The notes: generated from the letters alone by a model not told the origin. Numbered from the stretch's first letter, positions 7,984 through 17,434 are shown. The stretch is 64,000 nucleotides of DNA from Clostridia bacterium (GCA_017457015.1 JAFTIG010000048.1:9212-73211), one strand, 5' to 3'. A program made the numbers and translations.

Positions 7984-8926
7984 ACGTTTTGTCTAGCGAC
8001 GCAAGTTTTTCAGCAAAAAGTGCAGTTTCATCTTCGGGGAGCGGAACTTTAACGATTTCTTTAAGTCCAGTACCGCCTACTTTACAAAGAACACCCGTGC
8101 AAAGGTTTTTTGCACCGTATTCACCGTCAAGATAGGTTGCGAGCGAAAAGATAGTTTCAGTATCTGCAACGAGTGCCTTGATGAGTTGAACGGTGGACGC
8201 TGCGATCGCATAGAAGGTTGCGCCTTTAGCCTTGATAACTTTAGAGCCTGCCGCTACCATGCCCGTATAAATATTATTGAGTTCAGTTTCGAGTTCGTCT
8301 TTATTTACGCCCATAATCTTAGTGCAATAATCTCTTATATTCATACCGCAAACGGTGCAAAGACTCCAAGGAACCATACAAGCGTCGCCGTGTTCACCGA
8401 AAACGTATGCGTTTACGTTAGAAGCGTCTACGTTACAGTATGCTGCAACCGCCTGAATAAGACGATTAGAGTCAAGGAGCGTACCCGTACCGATAACCTG
8501 TTCTTTTTTAAGGCCTGCGTCCTTCATAAGAACGTAAGTTAAAACGTCAACGGGGTTAGAAACTACTACGTATAATGCGTCGGGAGCAATTTTCTTAAAG
8601 TCGTTTTCTTTAATAACGCTCTTTAAGATACCTACGTTAATTGCAGCAAGGTCAAGTCTAGTTTGACCAGGCTTTCTACCTACGCCGAAAGTAATAACTA
8701 CTACGTCAGAACCTGCGACGTCTGCATATTCTCCACAACGAATTTTGCAAGAAGGTGCACACGCTGCACATTGAGTGATGTCAAGTGCTTCTCCTTCTGC
8801 TTTTTCTTTATTAATGTCTACTAAAACGATTTCCGAGCAAACGCCCTGAAGGGTGAGTGCATACGCGATAGTTGCACCTACGTTTCCTGCGCCTAAAATT
8901 GAAATCTTCCTCTTCTTGGTGTTCAT
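7961..8926 (-). CDS. LDH/MDH-family 2-hydroxyacid dehydrogenase (LDH-like with Arg at the specificity position)
   Basis: 321 aa. Overall LDH-like: GAGNVGATIAYAL binds NAD, SNPVDVLTYV follows, LLDSNRL carries the substrate-binding Arg and relay Asp, and GEHGD carries the catalytic His. The mobile specificity loop reads GVGRKPGQTRLDL. Bacterial L-lactate dehydrogenases have Gln before KPG (Gln102), whereas malate dehydrogenases have Arg. Arg here predicts oxaloacetate/malate rather than pyruvate/lactate, although the rest of the loop (TRLDL) is LDH-type. It has its own promoter at 8965-8993. Either lactate or malate dehydrogenase; the reaction is left open. Confidence 0.85.
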   Translation of the reverse strand: MNTKKRKISILGAGNVGATIAYALTLQGVCSEIVLVDINKEKAEGEALDITQCAACAPSCKIRCGEYADVAGSDVVVITFGVGRKPGQTRLDLAAINVGILKSVIKENDFKKIAPDALYVVVSNPVDVLTYVLMKDAGLKKEQVIGTGTLLDSNRLIQAVAAYCNVDASNVNAYVFGEHGDACMVPWSLCTVCGMNIRDYCTKIMGVNKDELETELNNIYTGMVAAGSKVIKAKGATFYAIAASTVQLIKALVADTETIFSLATYLDGEYGAKNLCTGVLCKVGGTGLKEIVKVPLPEDETALFAEKLASLDKTFEALNVR

Positions 8927-8964
8927 AATTGCCGATTTTCTCCTATTTTAATTTTTACCTTTAT

Positions 8965-8993
8965 ATGATACACTTTTACGTTTTTTTTTGCAA
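8965..8993 (-). promoter_or_regulatory. Promoter of the LDH/MDH-family gene
   Basis: TTGCAA (8993-8988), 17-base spacer, TATCAT (8970-8965) on the minus strand, with GGAGAAAAT further down before ATG 8926. Confidence 0.65.
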
Positions 8994-9035
8994 ACGTTTA
9001 ACGGGGGTTTAGGCAAATATTTTTTGCAGTTTTTG

Positions 9036-10385
9036 TTAATTTATTTGCCCTTTGGCAATTTGATAAATATCCCCTGCGCCGAGAAAAATTATACGGGCTT
9101 TGCTATCGGCGTTCTTTTTTAATATTAAACCGAGTTCTTTTTCTCCTTTTGCATAATATACTTTTCCGCTATTAGTTTTTTTCAGTTCGTTAAATAGCGT
9201 TTTTGCATCGCCTTGTTCGTCGTAATCTTCTCTGGCTGGATAAGTTTTGTAAATGATAAGCGGACTAACGTCCTTTAACACGTCTACGAATTCTTGCATC
9301 AAAATTCGCGTCCGCGAATAAGTGTGCGGTTGAAAAACCGTTATAAAATCTTTTCCGTCGTTTATAAAAGATTTGAGCGTTGAAAAAATTTCCTTGGGGT
9401 GATGAGCATAATCGGCGTAGTATTTTAATCCGTCCTTTTGTCCTATATATTCGTTTCTACGTTTTATTCCGTTAAAATTTTCTATTCCCTTTTTTATCAA
9501 AGGAAATCTTACACCCAAAATATCGCAAGCGGCGACGGTTGCAAGTGCGTTGTAAACGTTATGTTCTCCTTTAATTTTTAAGTTTATTCTACCAAGTAAT
9601 CTGCCGTATGCGTACGCCGTAAAAGAATATCCTTTGCCGTTATGCTTTATTCGCTTTGCCGAATAAGTCGCTTTATTTTCAATACCAAAAGTTACGGTCG
9701 TTGAGTTAAACACTTTGCTTGCGTTTATATCGTCGGCGTTCACAATAGTTATACTGCCGTCCGCAAAAGTAGCGTACGATTTAATCATATCTTTAATATC
9801 TAAATATGAATCCATATGATCGTCGTCAATATTTAATATTACCGATACGGTAGGCTTTATATCAAGAAAGTTTTTTTTATACTCACAGGCCTCTAGTATT
9901 ACGGTATCGTTGCTGCCTGAACGGTAATTGCCGAACTCGTAATGTTCTCCACCTATAAATACCGTTGGATTAATTTTAGCATTAATCAAAACGTCTGATA
10001 TCATACCCGTTGCAGTAGTTTTTCCGTGACTACCGCTTACTGCAACCGAACGATTAAACGAACGAGCAATCTCGCCTAAAAGTTCACTGCGCGAAAAGAC
10101 GGACAGGTTTTCTTTTTTTGCCCACAAAAGTTCAGGGTTGTCCGCACTGATTGCAGAAGTGTATATGACCGTGTCTGCACCGAACACGTTTTTTTTGTCG
10201 TGCCCGTAATAGATTTTTGCGCCCAAACTTTTTAGATTTTCAGAAAGATTAGTCTTTGTCGTGTCACTGCCGCTAACGTTAAAACCTTCTCTTAAAAGAT
10301 GGTTTGCAAGAGCGGAAGTTGATACTCCGCCAACGCCTATAAAATGGATTGAACGGTTATTTTTATCTAAAATATATTTTTTCAT
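9036..10385 (-). CDS. murC: UDP-N-acetylmuramate--L-alanine ligase
   Basis: 449 aa cytosolic Mur ligase adding L-Ala to UDP-MurNAc with ATP. Domain order is standard: UDP-binding N-domain (IHFIGVGGVSTSALA, residues ~12-26), ATP-binding central domain with the P-loop VSGSHGKTTATGM (~110), then the C-terminal ligase domain containing YADYAHHPKEI and VFQPHTYSRT. Length is typical. It is transcribed alone, divergent from spoVG, and belongs functionally with the dap genes at the start of the window. Confidence 0.97.
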   Translation of the reverse strand: MKKYILDKNNRSIHFIGVGGVSTSALANHLLREGFNVSGSDTTKTNLSENLKSLGAKIYYGHDKKNVFGADTVIYTSAISADNPELLWAKKENLSVFSRSELLGEIARSFNRSVAVSGSHGKTTATGMISDVLINAKINPTVFIGGEHYEFGNYRSGSNDTVILEACEYKKNFLDIKPTVSVILNIDDDHMDSYLDIKDMIKSYATFADGSITIVNADDINASKVFNSTTVTFGIENKATYSAKRIKHNGKGYSFTAYAYGRLLGRINLKIKGEHNVYNALATVAACDILGVRFPLIKKGIENFNGIKRRNEYIGQKDGLKYYADYAHHPKEIFSTLKSFINDGKDFITVFQPHTYSRTRILMQEFVDVLKDVSPLIIYKTYPAREDYDEQGDAKTLFNELKKTNSGKVYYAKGEKELGLILKKNADSKARIIFLGAGDIYQIAKGQIN

Positions 10386-10458
10386 ACCGTATTTTATGAA
10401 AATTACAAAAAAATTATAACAAAAATCGGTAAATTTGAAGATTTTTTATAAAAACCTA

Positions 10459-10487
10459 TTGAAATTAGTTAAAAACTATGATAGAAT
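10459..10487 (+). promoter_or_regulatory. Promoter of spoVG
   Basis: TTGAAA, 17-base spacer, TAGAAT. In Bacillus spoVG is a classic sigma-H gene; this site looks like sigma-A instead. Confidence 0.7.
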
Positions 10488-10522
10488 ATATATAATATTT
10501 GTTAAGGATGGTAAATAAGAAA

Positions 10523-10789
10523 ATGAAGATCTCAGACGTTAGAGTTCGTCTCGTTAAAAAAGAAGACAGTAAACTCAAAGCAGTTGCATCAGTCACCTTT
10601 GAAGACTGTTTTGTCGTTCACGACATCAAAGTTATTGAGGGTAATGAAGGTTACTTTATCGCTATGCCAAGCAGAAAAACTGCTGACGGCGAATATAAGG
10701 ACATCGCTCACCCTATCAAAACGGAAACGAGAGAAGATCTCATCAATGCTATTCTTGCGGCTTTTGAACAAGCAAAATCTGCCGAATAA
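10523..10789 (+). CDS. spoVG: SpoVG-family nucleic-acid-binding regulator
   Basis: 88 aa. The family signature is intact: [11 protein letters not shown] at the N terminus and [16 protein letters not shown] and [13 protein letters not shown] blocks, here [20 protein letters not shown]. SpoVG binds RNA and DNA and influences septation, sporulation, capsule and virulence genes in different Firmicutes. ATG 10523 was chosen because the conserved MKI motif begins there; AAGGATGG lies ~11 bases upstream, and a second in-frame ATG at 10508 would add five residues. Monocistronic, with its own promoter and terminator. Confidence 0.93.
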   Translation: MKISDVRVRLVKKEDSKLKAVASVTFEDCFVVHDIKVIEGNEGYFIAMPSRKTADGEYKDIAHPIKTETREDLINAILAAFEQAKSAE

Positions 10790-10821
10790 TCCCATCTGTT
10801 TCTTATTTTAATAATTACGTC

Positions 10822-10857
10822 GCCTTGCCGTAAGAATTTCTTACGGTAGGCTTTTTC
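10822..10857 (+). terminator. Terminator of spoVG
   Basis: GCCTTGCCGTAAGA / TCTTACGGTAGGC hairpin followed by TTTTT. Confidence 0.85.
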
Positions 10858-10859
10858 AT

Positions 10860-11130
10860 ACTGTTTAATTTGTTTGTAATACATAATAAAGCCTACGCCT
10901 AATGGTGTATCGATAATTCCTATCGCTACGCCACAACTATTTTTGCCTATCGGCAAGTTATATTGCTACAAACAGTTATATTTTGCTACTCAAAGTTATA
11001 TTTACCCGTTAGGTAAGTTATGGCAAATATAATATAACCGCGACTGAAAGTCACAGTATCACACAAGACTTGTCTTACATATCACTTTTAGCCACAAGGC
11101 TAAAAATACAACTAAAAGCATTTAATCTTT
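10860..11130. repeat. Non-coding repeat-like element: AGTTATA array plus chain of small hairpins
   Basis: Between spoVG and the next gene no coding region is convincing. AGTTATA/AGTTATG occurs at 10956, 10974, 10994 and 11015 (18-21 bases apart). Small stem-loops line up along the stretch: GCCTATCGGC, ACCCGTTAGGT, GACTGAAAGTC, ACAAGACTTGT and TAGCCACAAGGCTA. The mix of short direct repeats and regular hairpins resembles dispersed intergenic elements I recall from other clostridial genomes, but I cannot verify copies elsewhere. Confidence 0.4.
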
Positions 11131-11142
11131 TGGGAATAAGAT

Positions 11143-11181
11143 AAGCCCACCATATTTCGCTTTTGCGAAGTATAGTGGGCT
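11143..11181. terminator. Strong hairpin AGCCCACCATA... with TTTT loop
   Basis: AGCCCACCATATTTCGC TTTT GCGAAGTATAGTGGGCT, 17-base arms with few mismatches. It sits ~60 bases downstream of the stop of the 11245-12039 gene. The U-tails are modest on both strands, so terminator or the edge of the repeat element are both possible. Confidence 0.55.
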
Positions 11182-11244
11182 ACACTTTTATTTTGTTCTA
11201 AAAATCCCTATGTCTATTGCAGCTTACGCGAAGGCTTTATCTTT

Positions 11245-12039
11245 TTATCTGATAATTTTTTTTGATAGATTTTGTACGTACTCCAAAGATTGTAAAAGTT
11301 CTTCTTCTTTTCCGTAATCGCTTTGGTATGCCTCGATAAGCAATGCTCCGTCAAACCCTACGTCACTTAGTCTTTTAAATAAATCTTCAAAATCGGTCAC
11401 GCCTTTGCCAGGTAAACACATTTTACCGTTCTCGTCAATATCCGATAAATGAACGGTTACTATATCGCCTTTCATCTCGTTAATATAATCTGTGTACGGT
11501 ATTCCGCTTTGTCTTGCCTGTTTTATATCGAGCGTTGCTTTTAACCCGTTCGTGCGTTTTTTAATCTCTTCAAAAAAGCCGATATAGTTGTAATATCCCC
11601 AGTGAACGTTCTCGTACGCAAGCGTTACGCCGTGCGGTTTAATAGCGTCGATTATATCCTGCGTAATTTTGCCTACGCGTTCGTAATCTATCTTAAAAGG
11701 TGTTTTCTTAAACCTTGCACCACCGTGAAAGGTATAATATTTTGCCCCCACTTGTTCTGCCGCACACATCGCTCTATCGAGCAATAAAAACGAATCGCGT
11801 TTTGCACGCTCGTTTATGCTATACAGTTGCGGTTCAAACTGTGTGGTTAGGGTATGTACCGAGTGTACCTTGGTCTTGCCCTGAACGCTTTTTAAAAGTT
11901 TTCCAAACTCTACGTCGTATTCGCAATAACTTTCCAAGAACACTTCTGCCGTTGGCACGTTGTTTTCATTTAAATATTTTAGCGCGTCTTCGGTAGTCTT
12001 TCTGAAAAACAAGGACGCCGTGGATATACCCGTTTGCAT
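11245..12039 (-). CDS. Sugar phosphate isomerase/epimerase-like TIM-barrel protein
   Basis: 264 aa, AP-endonuclease-2/xylose-isomerase-like TIM barrel. Expected metal-site blocks are visible: VHSVHTLTT, YTFHGGAR, LAYENVHWG (Glu), KATLDIKQARQSG, VTVHLSDID and a C-terminal LLIEAY (Glu). These proteins isomerise or epimerise small sugars; the substrate cannot be read from sequence. It begins five bases after the hpf stop, so it is probably the last gene of that unit. The ribosome binding site is weak (AGAAG). Confidence 0.8.
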   Translation of the reverse strand: MQTGISTASLFFRKTTEDALKYLNENNVPTAEVFLESYCEYDVEFGKLLKSVQGKTKVHSVHTLTTQFEPQLYSINERAKRDSFLLLDRAMCAAEQVGAKYYTFHGGARFKKTPFKIDYERVGKITQDIIDAIKPHGVTLAYENVHWGYYNYIGFFEEIKKRTNGLKATLDIKQARQSGIPYTDYINEMKGDIVTVHLSDIDENGKMCLPGKGVTDFEDLFKRLSDVGFDGALLIEAYQSDYGKEEELLQSLEYVQNLSKKIIR

Positions 12040-12043
12040 TTTT

Positions 12044-12574
12044 CTATACTTCTGGTTCTATTAAACCTAAATCTCCGTCTTTTCTTTGGTATATAATCTG
12101 TACCGTGTTGCTCTTCGCTTCAAGGAAAACGTAAAAGGAATGCCCTAAAAGTTCCATTTCTTCAATCGCTTCGTTGACGGTCATAGGCGCGAGTTTGAAC
12201 TTTTTGCCCTTGACTATTTCCTGCGGTTTTTCATCCCTGTCAGCCGTTTCGTACACTGCTGCGTCGCGGAATGCAACGTTCTTTTGATGCTTGTCAAATC
12301 TTGTGCGGTGTTTTCTTATCTGCCCTTCGATTTTGGGAAGAACGACGTCTAAATTATCGTAAAAGTTATCGCCCGTCGCTACTGCGCGCACGAATTTGCC
12401 TGCATAGTCTAACATTACTTCGGTAGTGAGTGAACTTGCTTGTTTTTTAAAGCAAACTTTTGCTTTTGTTTCAGCATCGGTAAAATACTTGTTTAGTTTT
12501 GCAAGTTTTTGCTCTGTAATGCTTTTAAGTTTTTCACTTACGTCGTAATTTCTGCTTGTAATTTCTATTCTCAT
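12044..12574 (-). CDS. hpf: Ribosome hibernation promoting factor, long form
   Basis: 176 aa. The N-terminal domain (MRIEITSRNYDVSEKLKS ... EKLAKLNKYF-type) binds the 30S decoding site; the C-terminal domain (KKFKLAPMTVNEAIEEMELL ... GHSFYVFL ... IIYQRKDGDLGLIEP) mediates the 70S dimer typical of long HPF. ATG 12574 was chosen over an upstream in-frame codon because AGGGAGGATTTAAT precedes it and the conserved MRI motif starts there. Separated from clpC by ~95 AT-rich bases. Confidence 0.94.
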   Translation of the reverse strand: MRIEITSRNYDVSEKLKSITEQKLAKLNKYFTDAETKAKVCFKKQASSLTTEVMLDYAGKFVRAVATGDNFYDNLDVVLPKIEGQIRKHRTRFDKHQKNVAFRDAAVYETADRDEKPQEIVKGKKFKLAPMTVNEAIEEMELLGHSFYVFLEAKSNTVQIIYQRKDGDLGLIEPEV

Positions 12575-12669
12575 ATTAAATCCTCCCTTATATAAATATA
12601 CTCCGTACAAGGGCGGATTTACTTTTTTTAAAAGGAATTTTTTTTTGATTTTTTATTTATAATCAAAAA

Positions 12670-15168
12670 TTATTCTTTAAGAAAGACAAACTCTCCTTCT
12701 CTAGAATCTACGGTGACGGTGGAATTGCCTTTAAGTTCGCCCCTTAAAATCTCTTCGCTGAGTTTATCTTCAAGATTACGCTGAATAACCCTTTTTAACG
12801 GTCTTGCTCCATAATTTTCGTCGTAGCCTTTCTCTATTATAAGATTCATTGCTTCGGGCGTTATCTGCAAGGTAACTTCCATAAGCGATAGGCGTTTTCT
12901 TAAACTACTGAGAAGTATTTCCGCAATCTTTGCAGTATCTTCTCTCTTAAGTTTATGGAATACGATTATATCGTCTATCCTATTAAGAAACTCGGGACGG
13001 AATTTTGCACGGAGCGCGTCCATATATCGGTCGCACATGTTGTCGTATTCTGTTTCTTTGTTTGCCGTAAAGCCGAGCGTTGCCGTCCTTTGAACGTCGG
13101 TTGCACCTACGTTTGAAGTCATAATTATAATACAGTTTTTAAAACTTACTACCCTGCCCTTGCTATCCGTGAGTCTTCCGTCGTCAAGAAGTTGAAGCAT
13201 TATATTAAACACGTCCGGATGCGCTTTTTCTATCTCGTCAAAAAGTACTACCGAATAGGGTTTTCTCCTTACCTTTTCGGTCAGTTGTCCCGCTTCGTCA
13301 AATCCGACGTATCCCGGAGGCGCACCTACCATTTTAGATACGGAGTGCTTTTCCATATACTCACTCATATCTATTCTTATAATATTGTTTTCGTTGCCGA
13401 ATACCGTTTCCGCAAGCGCTTTAGAAAGTTCGGTTTTACCTACGCCCGTCGGTCCTACGAATATAAACGAGCCAACAGGTCTATTAGGATCTTTAAGCCC
13501 TGCTCTTGCGCGACGTATCGCGTCGGAAACGGCGCGAACGGCGTCGTCTTGACCGATTACGCGTTGATGAAGTACGCTCTCTAAATCAAGTAATTTTTGC
13601 GCTTCTGTTTGAGTTAATTTTACCACGGGAACGCCCGTCCAGTTACTTACAACCTTTGCTATATCGTCAGGAGTAAGAGTGAGTTTATCACGGTTAACCG
13701 CACTCTTTGCTGCGTTTTGACGGATTAAATCAAGTTCTTTGTTTACACGTTCAATATCTTCGTTAATCTTTAACGCACGCTTTAGATCGTCACGGCGTTT
13801 TGCTTCGTTTTTCTGCGCGATTAAAGTATTGAGTTCGTTCTCTTTCTGCTTTGCTTCTCTAGGCGAATTGTAACTGTCTAGTCTTACCCTTGACGCCGCT
13901 TCGTCAATCAAGTCTATCGCCTTGTCTGGTAAAAATCTATCCGTTATATATCTGTCGGAAAGTGATACTGCGGACATTATCGCTTCGTCGGGTATAGAAA
14001 CACCGTGATGCGATTCGTACTTATCCCTAAGCCCCTTTAATATTTCTACCGTTTCTTCGGTACTGGGTGCTTCAACCATAATCGGCTGAAATCTGCGTTC
14101 TAAAGCCGCGTCTTTTTCTATATACTTTCTGTACTCGTCGATCGTCGTTGCGCCGATAGTCTGTAATTCACCGCGTGAAAGCATGGGCTTTAAGATGTTA
14201 GCCGCATCCATATTGCCTTCGCCCGTGCTACCTGCACCGACTATATTGTGGATTTCGTCAATAAATAAAATTATATTGCCGTTTTGCTTAACAATATCAA
14301 TCGCTTTTTTCAGTCTTTCTTCAAAGTCCCCACGATACCTTGCGCCCGCAAGCATACCTGCTATATCGAGCGAGAATACTATTTTATCCGCAAGAAGTTC
14401 AGGAACGTTGCCCTTTACTATTGCTTGAGCGAGCCCTTCTACGACCGCGCTTTTACCTACGCCCGGCTCACCGATTAAAACGGGATTGTTTTTAGTCCTG
14501 CGCGATAATATTTGTATAACTCTATCAATCTCGTTCTTCCTGCCGATAACTGGATCGAGTTTGCCGTCTCTTGCTTGTTTATTAAGATTAACCCCAAACT
14601 TTGCAAGTTCGCCGAGATCGTCCGACTTTTCCGCATCTATGCCGTACTTTTCACGGCGAGCGTTTGCGCCTGCGTTGACGTACGCAGAACTGAACGCTGG
14701 CTCTTCGTCTTCTATTTCCGTTTCGTCGGGGGTTAAACCATCGGAAAGCATAATACCTATCTCTTCAGCCATCTTTCTCACGTTAACTCTTAAATGCTGA
14801 AGTATAGCAACCGCTAAACTGTCGCTATCTAAAAGTAACGCAAGCAAAAGATGTTCCGTGCCTACGAATCCCGAGTGCGCTTTTAGGGATATATCTACCG
14901 CCTTTTCAAAAAGTCTTTTAGTACGCGGTGTAAACATATTACCGGGAATTACCGCGCTCTTATCAACGGTACGTTGAAAATATGCTAAAAACCTTTCGTT
15001 ATCAACCCCTGCTTCGCTGAGTATTGCCGCCGCCCTGCCGTCGGTTACGTTTATAAGCCCGAACAAAATATGTTCACTGCCTATATACCTGCACCCGTAA
15101 CGTTTTGCAAGCGCGTTTGCAAGGTCTATAACTTCGTTTGCGTTGCGTGAAAATGCTTCAAAATACAT
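12670..15168 (-). CDS. clpC: ClpC-type AAA+ unfoldase
   Basis: 832 aa. Order: N-domain repeats (~1-150: [29 protein letters not shown], then [10 protein letters not shown]), AAA-1 with Walker [14 protein letters not shown] and Walker [10 protein letters not shown], a middle coiled-coil domain (~410-490), and AAA-2 with [16 protein letters not shown] and [15 protein letters not shown]. ClpC hexamers feed substrates to ClpP and recognise phosphoarginine-marked proteins through the N-domain. It follows mcsA and mcsB as in Bacillus, but ctsR is not in the cluster. Confidence 0.97.
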   Translation of the reverse strand: MYFEAFSRNANEVIDLANALAKRYGCRYIGSEHILFGLINVTDGRAAAILSEAGVDNERFLAYFQRTVDKSAVIPGNMFTPRTKRLFEKAVDISLKAHSGFVGTEHLLLALLLDSDSLAVAILQHLRVNVRKMAEEIGIMLSDGLTPDETEIEDEEPAFSSAYVNAGANARREKYGIDAEKSDDLGELAKFGVNLNKQARDGKLDPVIGRKNEIDRVIQILSRRTKNNPVLIGEPGVGKSAVVEGLAQAIVKGNVPELLADKIVFSLDIAGMLAGARYRGDFEERLKKAIDIVKQNGNIILFIDEIHNIVGAGSTGEGNMDAANILKPMLSRGELQTIGATTIDEYRKYIEKDAALERRFQPIMVEAPSTEETVEILKGLRDKYESHHGVSIPDEAIMSAVSLSDRYITDRFLPDKAIDLIDEAASRVRLDSYNSPREAKQKENELNTLIAQKNEAKRRDDLKRALKINEDIERVNKELDLIRQNAAKSAVNRDKLTLTPDDIAKVVSNWTGVPVVKLTQTEAQKLLDLESVLHQRVIGQDDAVRAVSDAIRRARAGLKDPNRPVGSFIFVGPTGVGKTELSKALAETVFGNENNIIRIDMSEYMEKHSVSKMVGAPPGYVGFDEAGQLTEKVRRKPYSVVLFDEIEKAHPDVFNIMLQLLDDGRLTDSKGRVVSFKNCIIIMTSNVGATDVQRTATLGFTANKETEYDNMCDRYMDALRAKFRPEFLNRIDDIIVFHKLKREDTAKIAEILLSSLRKRLSLMEVTLQITPEAMNLIIEKGYDENYGARPLKRVIQRNLEDKLSEEILRGELKGNSTVTVDSREGEFVFLKE

Positions 15169-15174
15169 AGCGAA

Positions 15175-16191
15175 TTATTGCTCCTTAAGTTTTAATAATT
15201 TTTTACCGACTATTTCCGCACGGAACAAGTCGCGGTTTAACGTCGATAGCCTTTTACCGTACTGTTCGCATAGGTTTGCCGGACGTACGCGTATTATCAA
15301 ATCGTCTATAGCGTCGACGTCGGATATGTCTATCAAACCGAGCATCGCGCCGAGTTTAACCTGTGCTATATGCGATAAAAACTCACCGTAAGAGAGCATT
15401 ACCGCGTTGGTCAAAACGCCGAAAGATTTGCGCGTTTTATCCATTGTTTTAAGTTCGTTTTTAATGTAGAGCCTTTTCATTTGGTCGTGTTCGGCTTGGC
15501 AAATTTCCAAAACCGTTTGCTCTACGCTATTTAATATTTCTTGCTCGGAGACTCCGAGAGTAACTTCGTTACTTATTTGGTACATATAACCTTCGGCGTC
15601 ACTGCCTTCACCGTAATGCCCCCTAACGGTTAGCCCGAGTTTTGATACTTCTTTTATAAGCGCGTCCATTTTACCACTCTCGGTAAGCGCGGGCAAAAAC
15701 ATCATGACCGACGCGCGCATACCCGTACCTAGATTAGTTGGACACGCCGTAAGATACCCAAAGTTTTTATCAAACGCAAGGTCTAAATTTTTAGAGAGCG
15801 CGTCGTCGATAACGTTAAGCCTGTCGTACGCTTCGGTAAGATGCAGTCCACGCATAAAGCACTGTTCTCTGATATGGTCTTCTTCATTTACCATTACTGA
15901 AATGCTTTCGTCTTGGTTTATAAGTGCTGCGCCACAGTCGTAATTTTCTATCAAGTTTTGACTGATAAGGTGACGCTCTTTCATCGCTTCGAGTTTAACG
16001 TCGCTTAAATTAGAAACGTAAAATAGGTTAAACGTATCCGCCCTGACCAAAGCGCGATAAACCTTTTTAACCAAGTCTTTAGCGAGCAATGCGTCGCGTA
16101 TCTTGAACGGATAGCCAGAGACGTTTCTCGCTAAACGTATACGGGATATGATGACGTTGCCGTCGTAAAGTGCGGGGGTTTTAATATCCAT
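15175..16191 (-). CDS. mcsB: Protein arginine kinase McsB
   Basis: 338 aa member of the phosphagen-kinase fold that phosphorylates arginines on proteins to mark them for ClpCP. Conserved blocks: IISRIRLARNVSGYPF, VMVNEEDHIREQCF, and the nucleotide-binding TACPTNLGTGMRASVM. The gene lies two bases downstream of mcsA and six bases before clpC. A slightly short C-terminal region compared with Bacillus McsB (about 360 aa) is the only deviation. Confidence 0.96.
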   Translation of the reverse strand: MDIKTPALYDGNVIISRIRLARNVSGYPFKIRDALLAKDLVKKVYRALVRADTFNLFYVSNLSDVKLEAMKERHLISQNLIENYDCGAALINQDESISVMVNEEDHIREQCFMRGLHLTEAYDRLNVIDDALSKNLDLAFDKNFGYLTACPTNLGTGMRASVMMFLPALTESGKMDALIKEVSKLGLTVRGHYGEGSDAEGYMYQISNEVTLGVSEQEILNSVEQTVLEICQAEHDQMKRLYIKNELKTMDKTRKSFGVLTNAVMLSYGEFLSHIAQVKLGAMLGLIDISDVDAIDDLIIRVRPANLCEQYGKRLSTLNRDLFRAEIVGKKLLKLKEQ

Positions 16192-16192
16192 T

Positions 16193-16510
16193 TTATATAA
16201 GCCCCCTTGCTTTTAATTCTTCTGAAAGCGACAAAATCTGTTCGGCAAGTTCTCTAATATCTTTAAATCTGCCGTCGATAGTAGCGCGTTCTTTTTCTTG
16301 TATTAAACGAGTATATTCGGCAAGCAGTTCCTTGTCTATGCGCGTAAGTTGTGGCGTTTTGCCAACGTGAAAAGTCTTGCCCTGTATCTTTTGCAGTGCA
16401 ATGGTAATTTCCTTTTCAAACGCTCTATAGCATTGTTCGCACCCGAGCATACCAGTATTGTAAAAACTACTGAGGGTGGTTTTACAACGCGGACAAACTT
16501 TGTCGTACAT
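16193..16510 (-). CDS. mcsA: McsA-like activator of McsB, lacking the first zinc finger
   Basis: 105 aa. One C4 zinc module (VCPRCKTTL ... MLGCEQCYRAFEKEI) is followed by a UVR-type helical pair (LLAEYTRLIQEKERATIDGR ... DIRELAEQILSLSEEL). Bacillus McsA is about 185 aa and has an extra N-terminal zinc finger; here only 13 bases separate the start from the upstream galU stop, so the shortening is real and not a start-site error. McsA activates McsB and stabilises CtsR in Bacillus. No strong Shine-Dalgarno is seen. Confidence 0.85.
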   Translation of the reverse strand: MYDKVCPRCKTTLSSFYNTGMLGCEQCYRAFEKEITIALQKIQGKTFHVGKTPQLTRIDKELLAEYTRLIQEKERATIDGRFKDIRELAEQILSLSEELKARGLI

Positions 16511-16523
16511 AATTTATTCCCGT

Positions 16524-17402
16524 TTAGTCTAATTTTTTTGCAAGTTGTTTTATATATTCTGCAGTTTCTTTACCGATTTCTTTGCTCTTTAACGCAAACT
16601 CAACGTTGGCGCAAATGTATCCAAACTTATCGCCTACGTCGTAACGATCGCCTTCAAAACCACTGGCAAGAAGTTCGCCGTTTTCCGCAAGCACGTCGAG
16701 CGCGTCGGTAAGATAAATCTCATTGTTCTTGGGTTTTAGTTTTTTAAGCATACCCATAACCTTGCCTGATAGAACGTATCTGCCGATTATAGCGTAATTA
16801 GAAAGCGCTTCGGTAAGGCTCGGTTTTTCAACTATTGCGCTTACTTGCATAACTCCGTCGTCTTCTTCCGATATACCGATATTACCGTATTTTGAAACGT
16901 CGTCACCAAAAACTTCCATCGTGGCAATAACGCTCTTGCCCGTGTTTTCAAAGATTTCCACAAGACGTTTCACACAAGGCTTTTGTCCGTTTTCCGCGTA
17001 CAACAGTTCGTCACCGAGAAGCAGTGCAAACGGCTCGTCACCGATATAAGGCTCTGCGCATAGTATCGCGCCTGCTAGTCCGTTAGCGGTATGCTGAACG
17101 GCAAAAGTAACGTTAAATCGACGAGTTTCTTTTGCAATCTCGTATAGTTTTTGTTTTCCATCTGCGAGCAATCTTTTTTCTAATTCTTCTGCACTGCCAA
17201 AGTGTTTTTTTATCACTTCTGAATCTGGACTTACGACGATAACTATATCTTCTATACCGACCGATATAAGTTCTTCGGCAATATATTGAATAGTGGGTTT
17301 ATCAAGTACAGAAAGCATAGGCTTTGGCACTGCTTTTGTGATAGGTAAAAAACGAGTACCGAGCCCCGCCGCAGGTATTATTGCTTTTTTAACTTTAAAC
17401 AT
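16524..17402 (-). CDS. galU: UTP--glucose-1-phosphate uridylyltransferase
   Basis: 292 aa nucleotidyltransferase making UDP-glucose for envelope glycans. Signature KAIIPAAGLGTRFLPITKAV, then KPMLSVLDKPTIQYIAEE, EKPSLTEAL and YLTDALDVL. Two usually invariant blocks differ: QHTANGLAGAILCAE where GLGHA is usual, and LLGDE where LLGDD is usual. Both line the nucleotide/metal site, so the enzyme may have altered preference while remaining in the family. It sits 32 bases after rpiB in the same unit. Confidence 0.9.
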   Translation of the reverse strand: MFKVKKAIIPAAGLGTRFLPITKAVPKPMLSVLDKPTIQYIAEELISVGIEDIVIVVSPDSEVIKKHFGSAEELEKRLLADGKQKLYEIAKETRRFNVTFAVQHTANGLAGAILCAEPYIGDEPFALLLGDELLYAENGQKPCVKRLVEIFENTGKSVIATMEVFGDDVSKYGNIGISEEDDGVMQVSAIVEKPSLTEALSNYAIIGRYVLSGKVMGMLKKLKPKNNEIYLTDALDVLAENGELLASGFEGDRYDVGDKFGYICANVEFALKSKEIGKETAEYIKQLAKKLD

Positions 17403-17434
17403 TTTATCTCCCCTTGTATAAAGGTTATTTTCTA

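Noticed and set aside
10708..10956. Minus-strand open frame of 82 codons next to spoVG
   Set aside because: It runs through the spoVG terminator hairpin and antisense into spoVG, has no convincing ribosome binding site, and its readable part lies in the repeat-like element.
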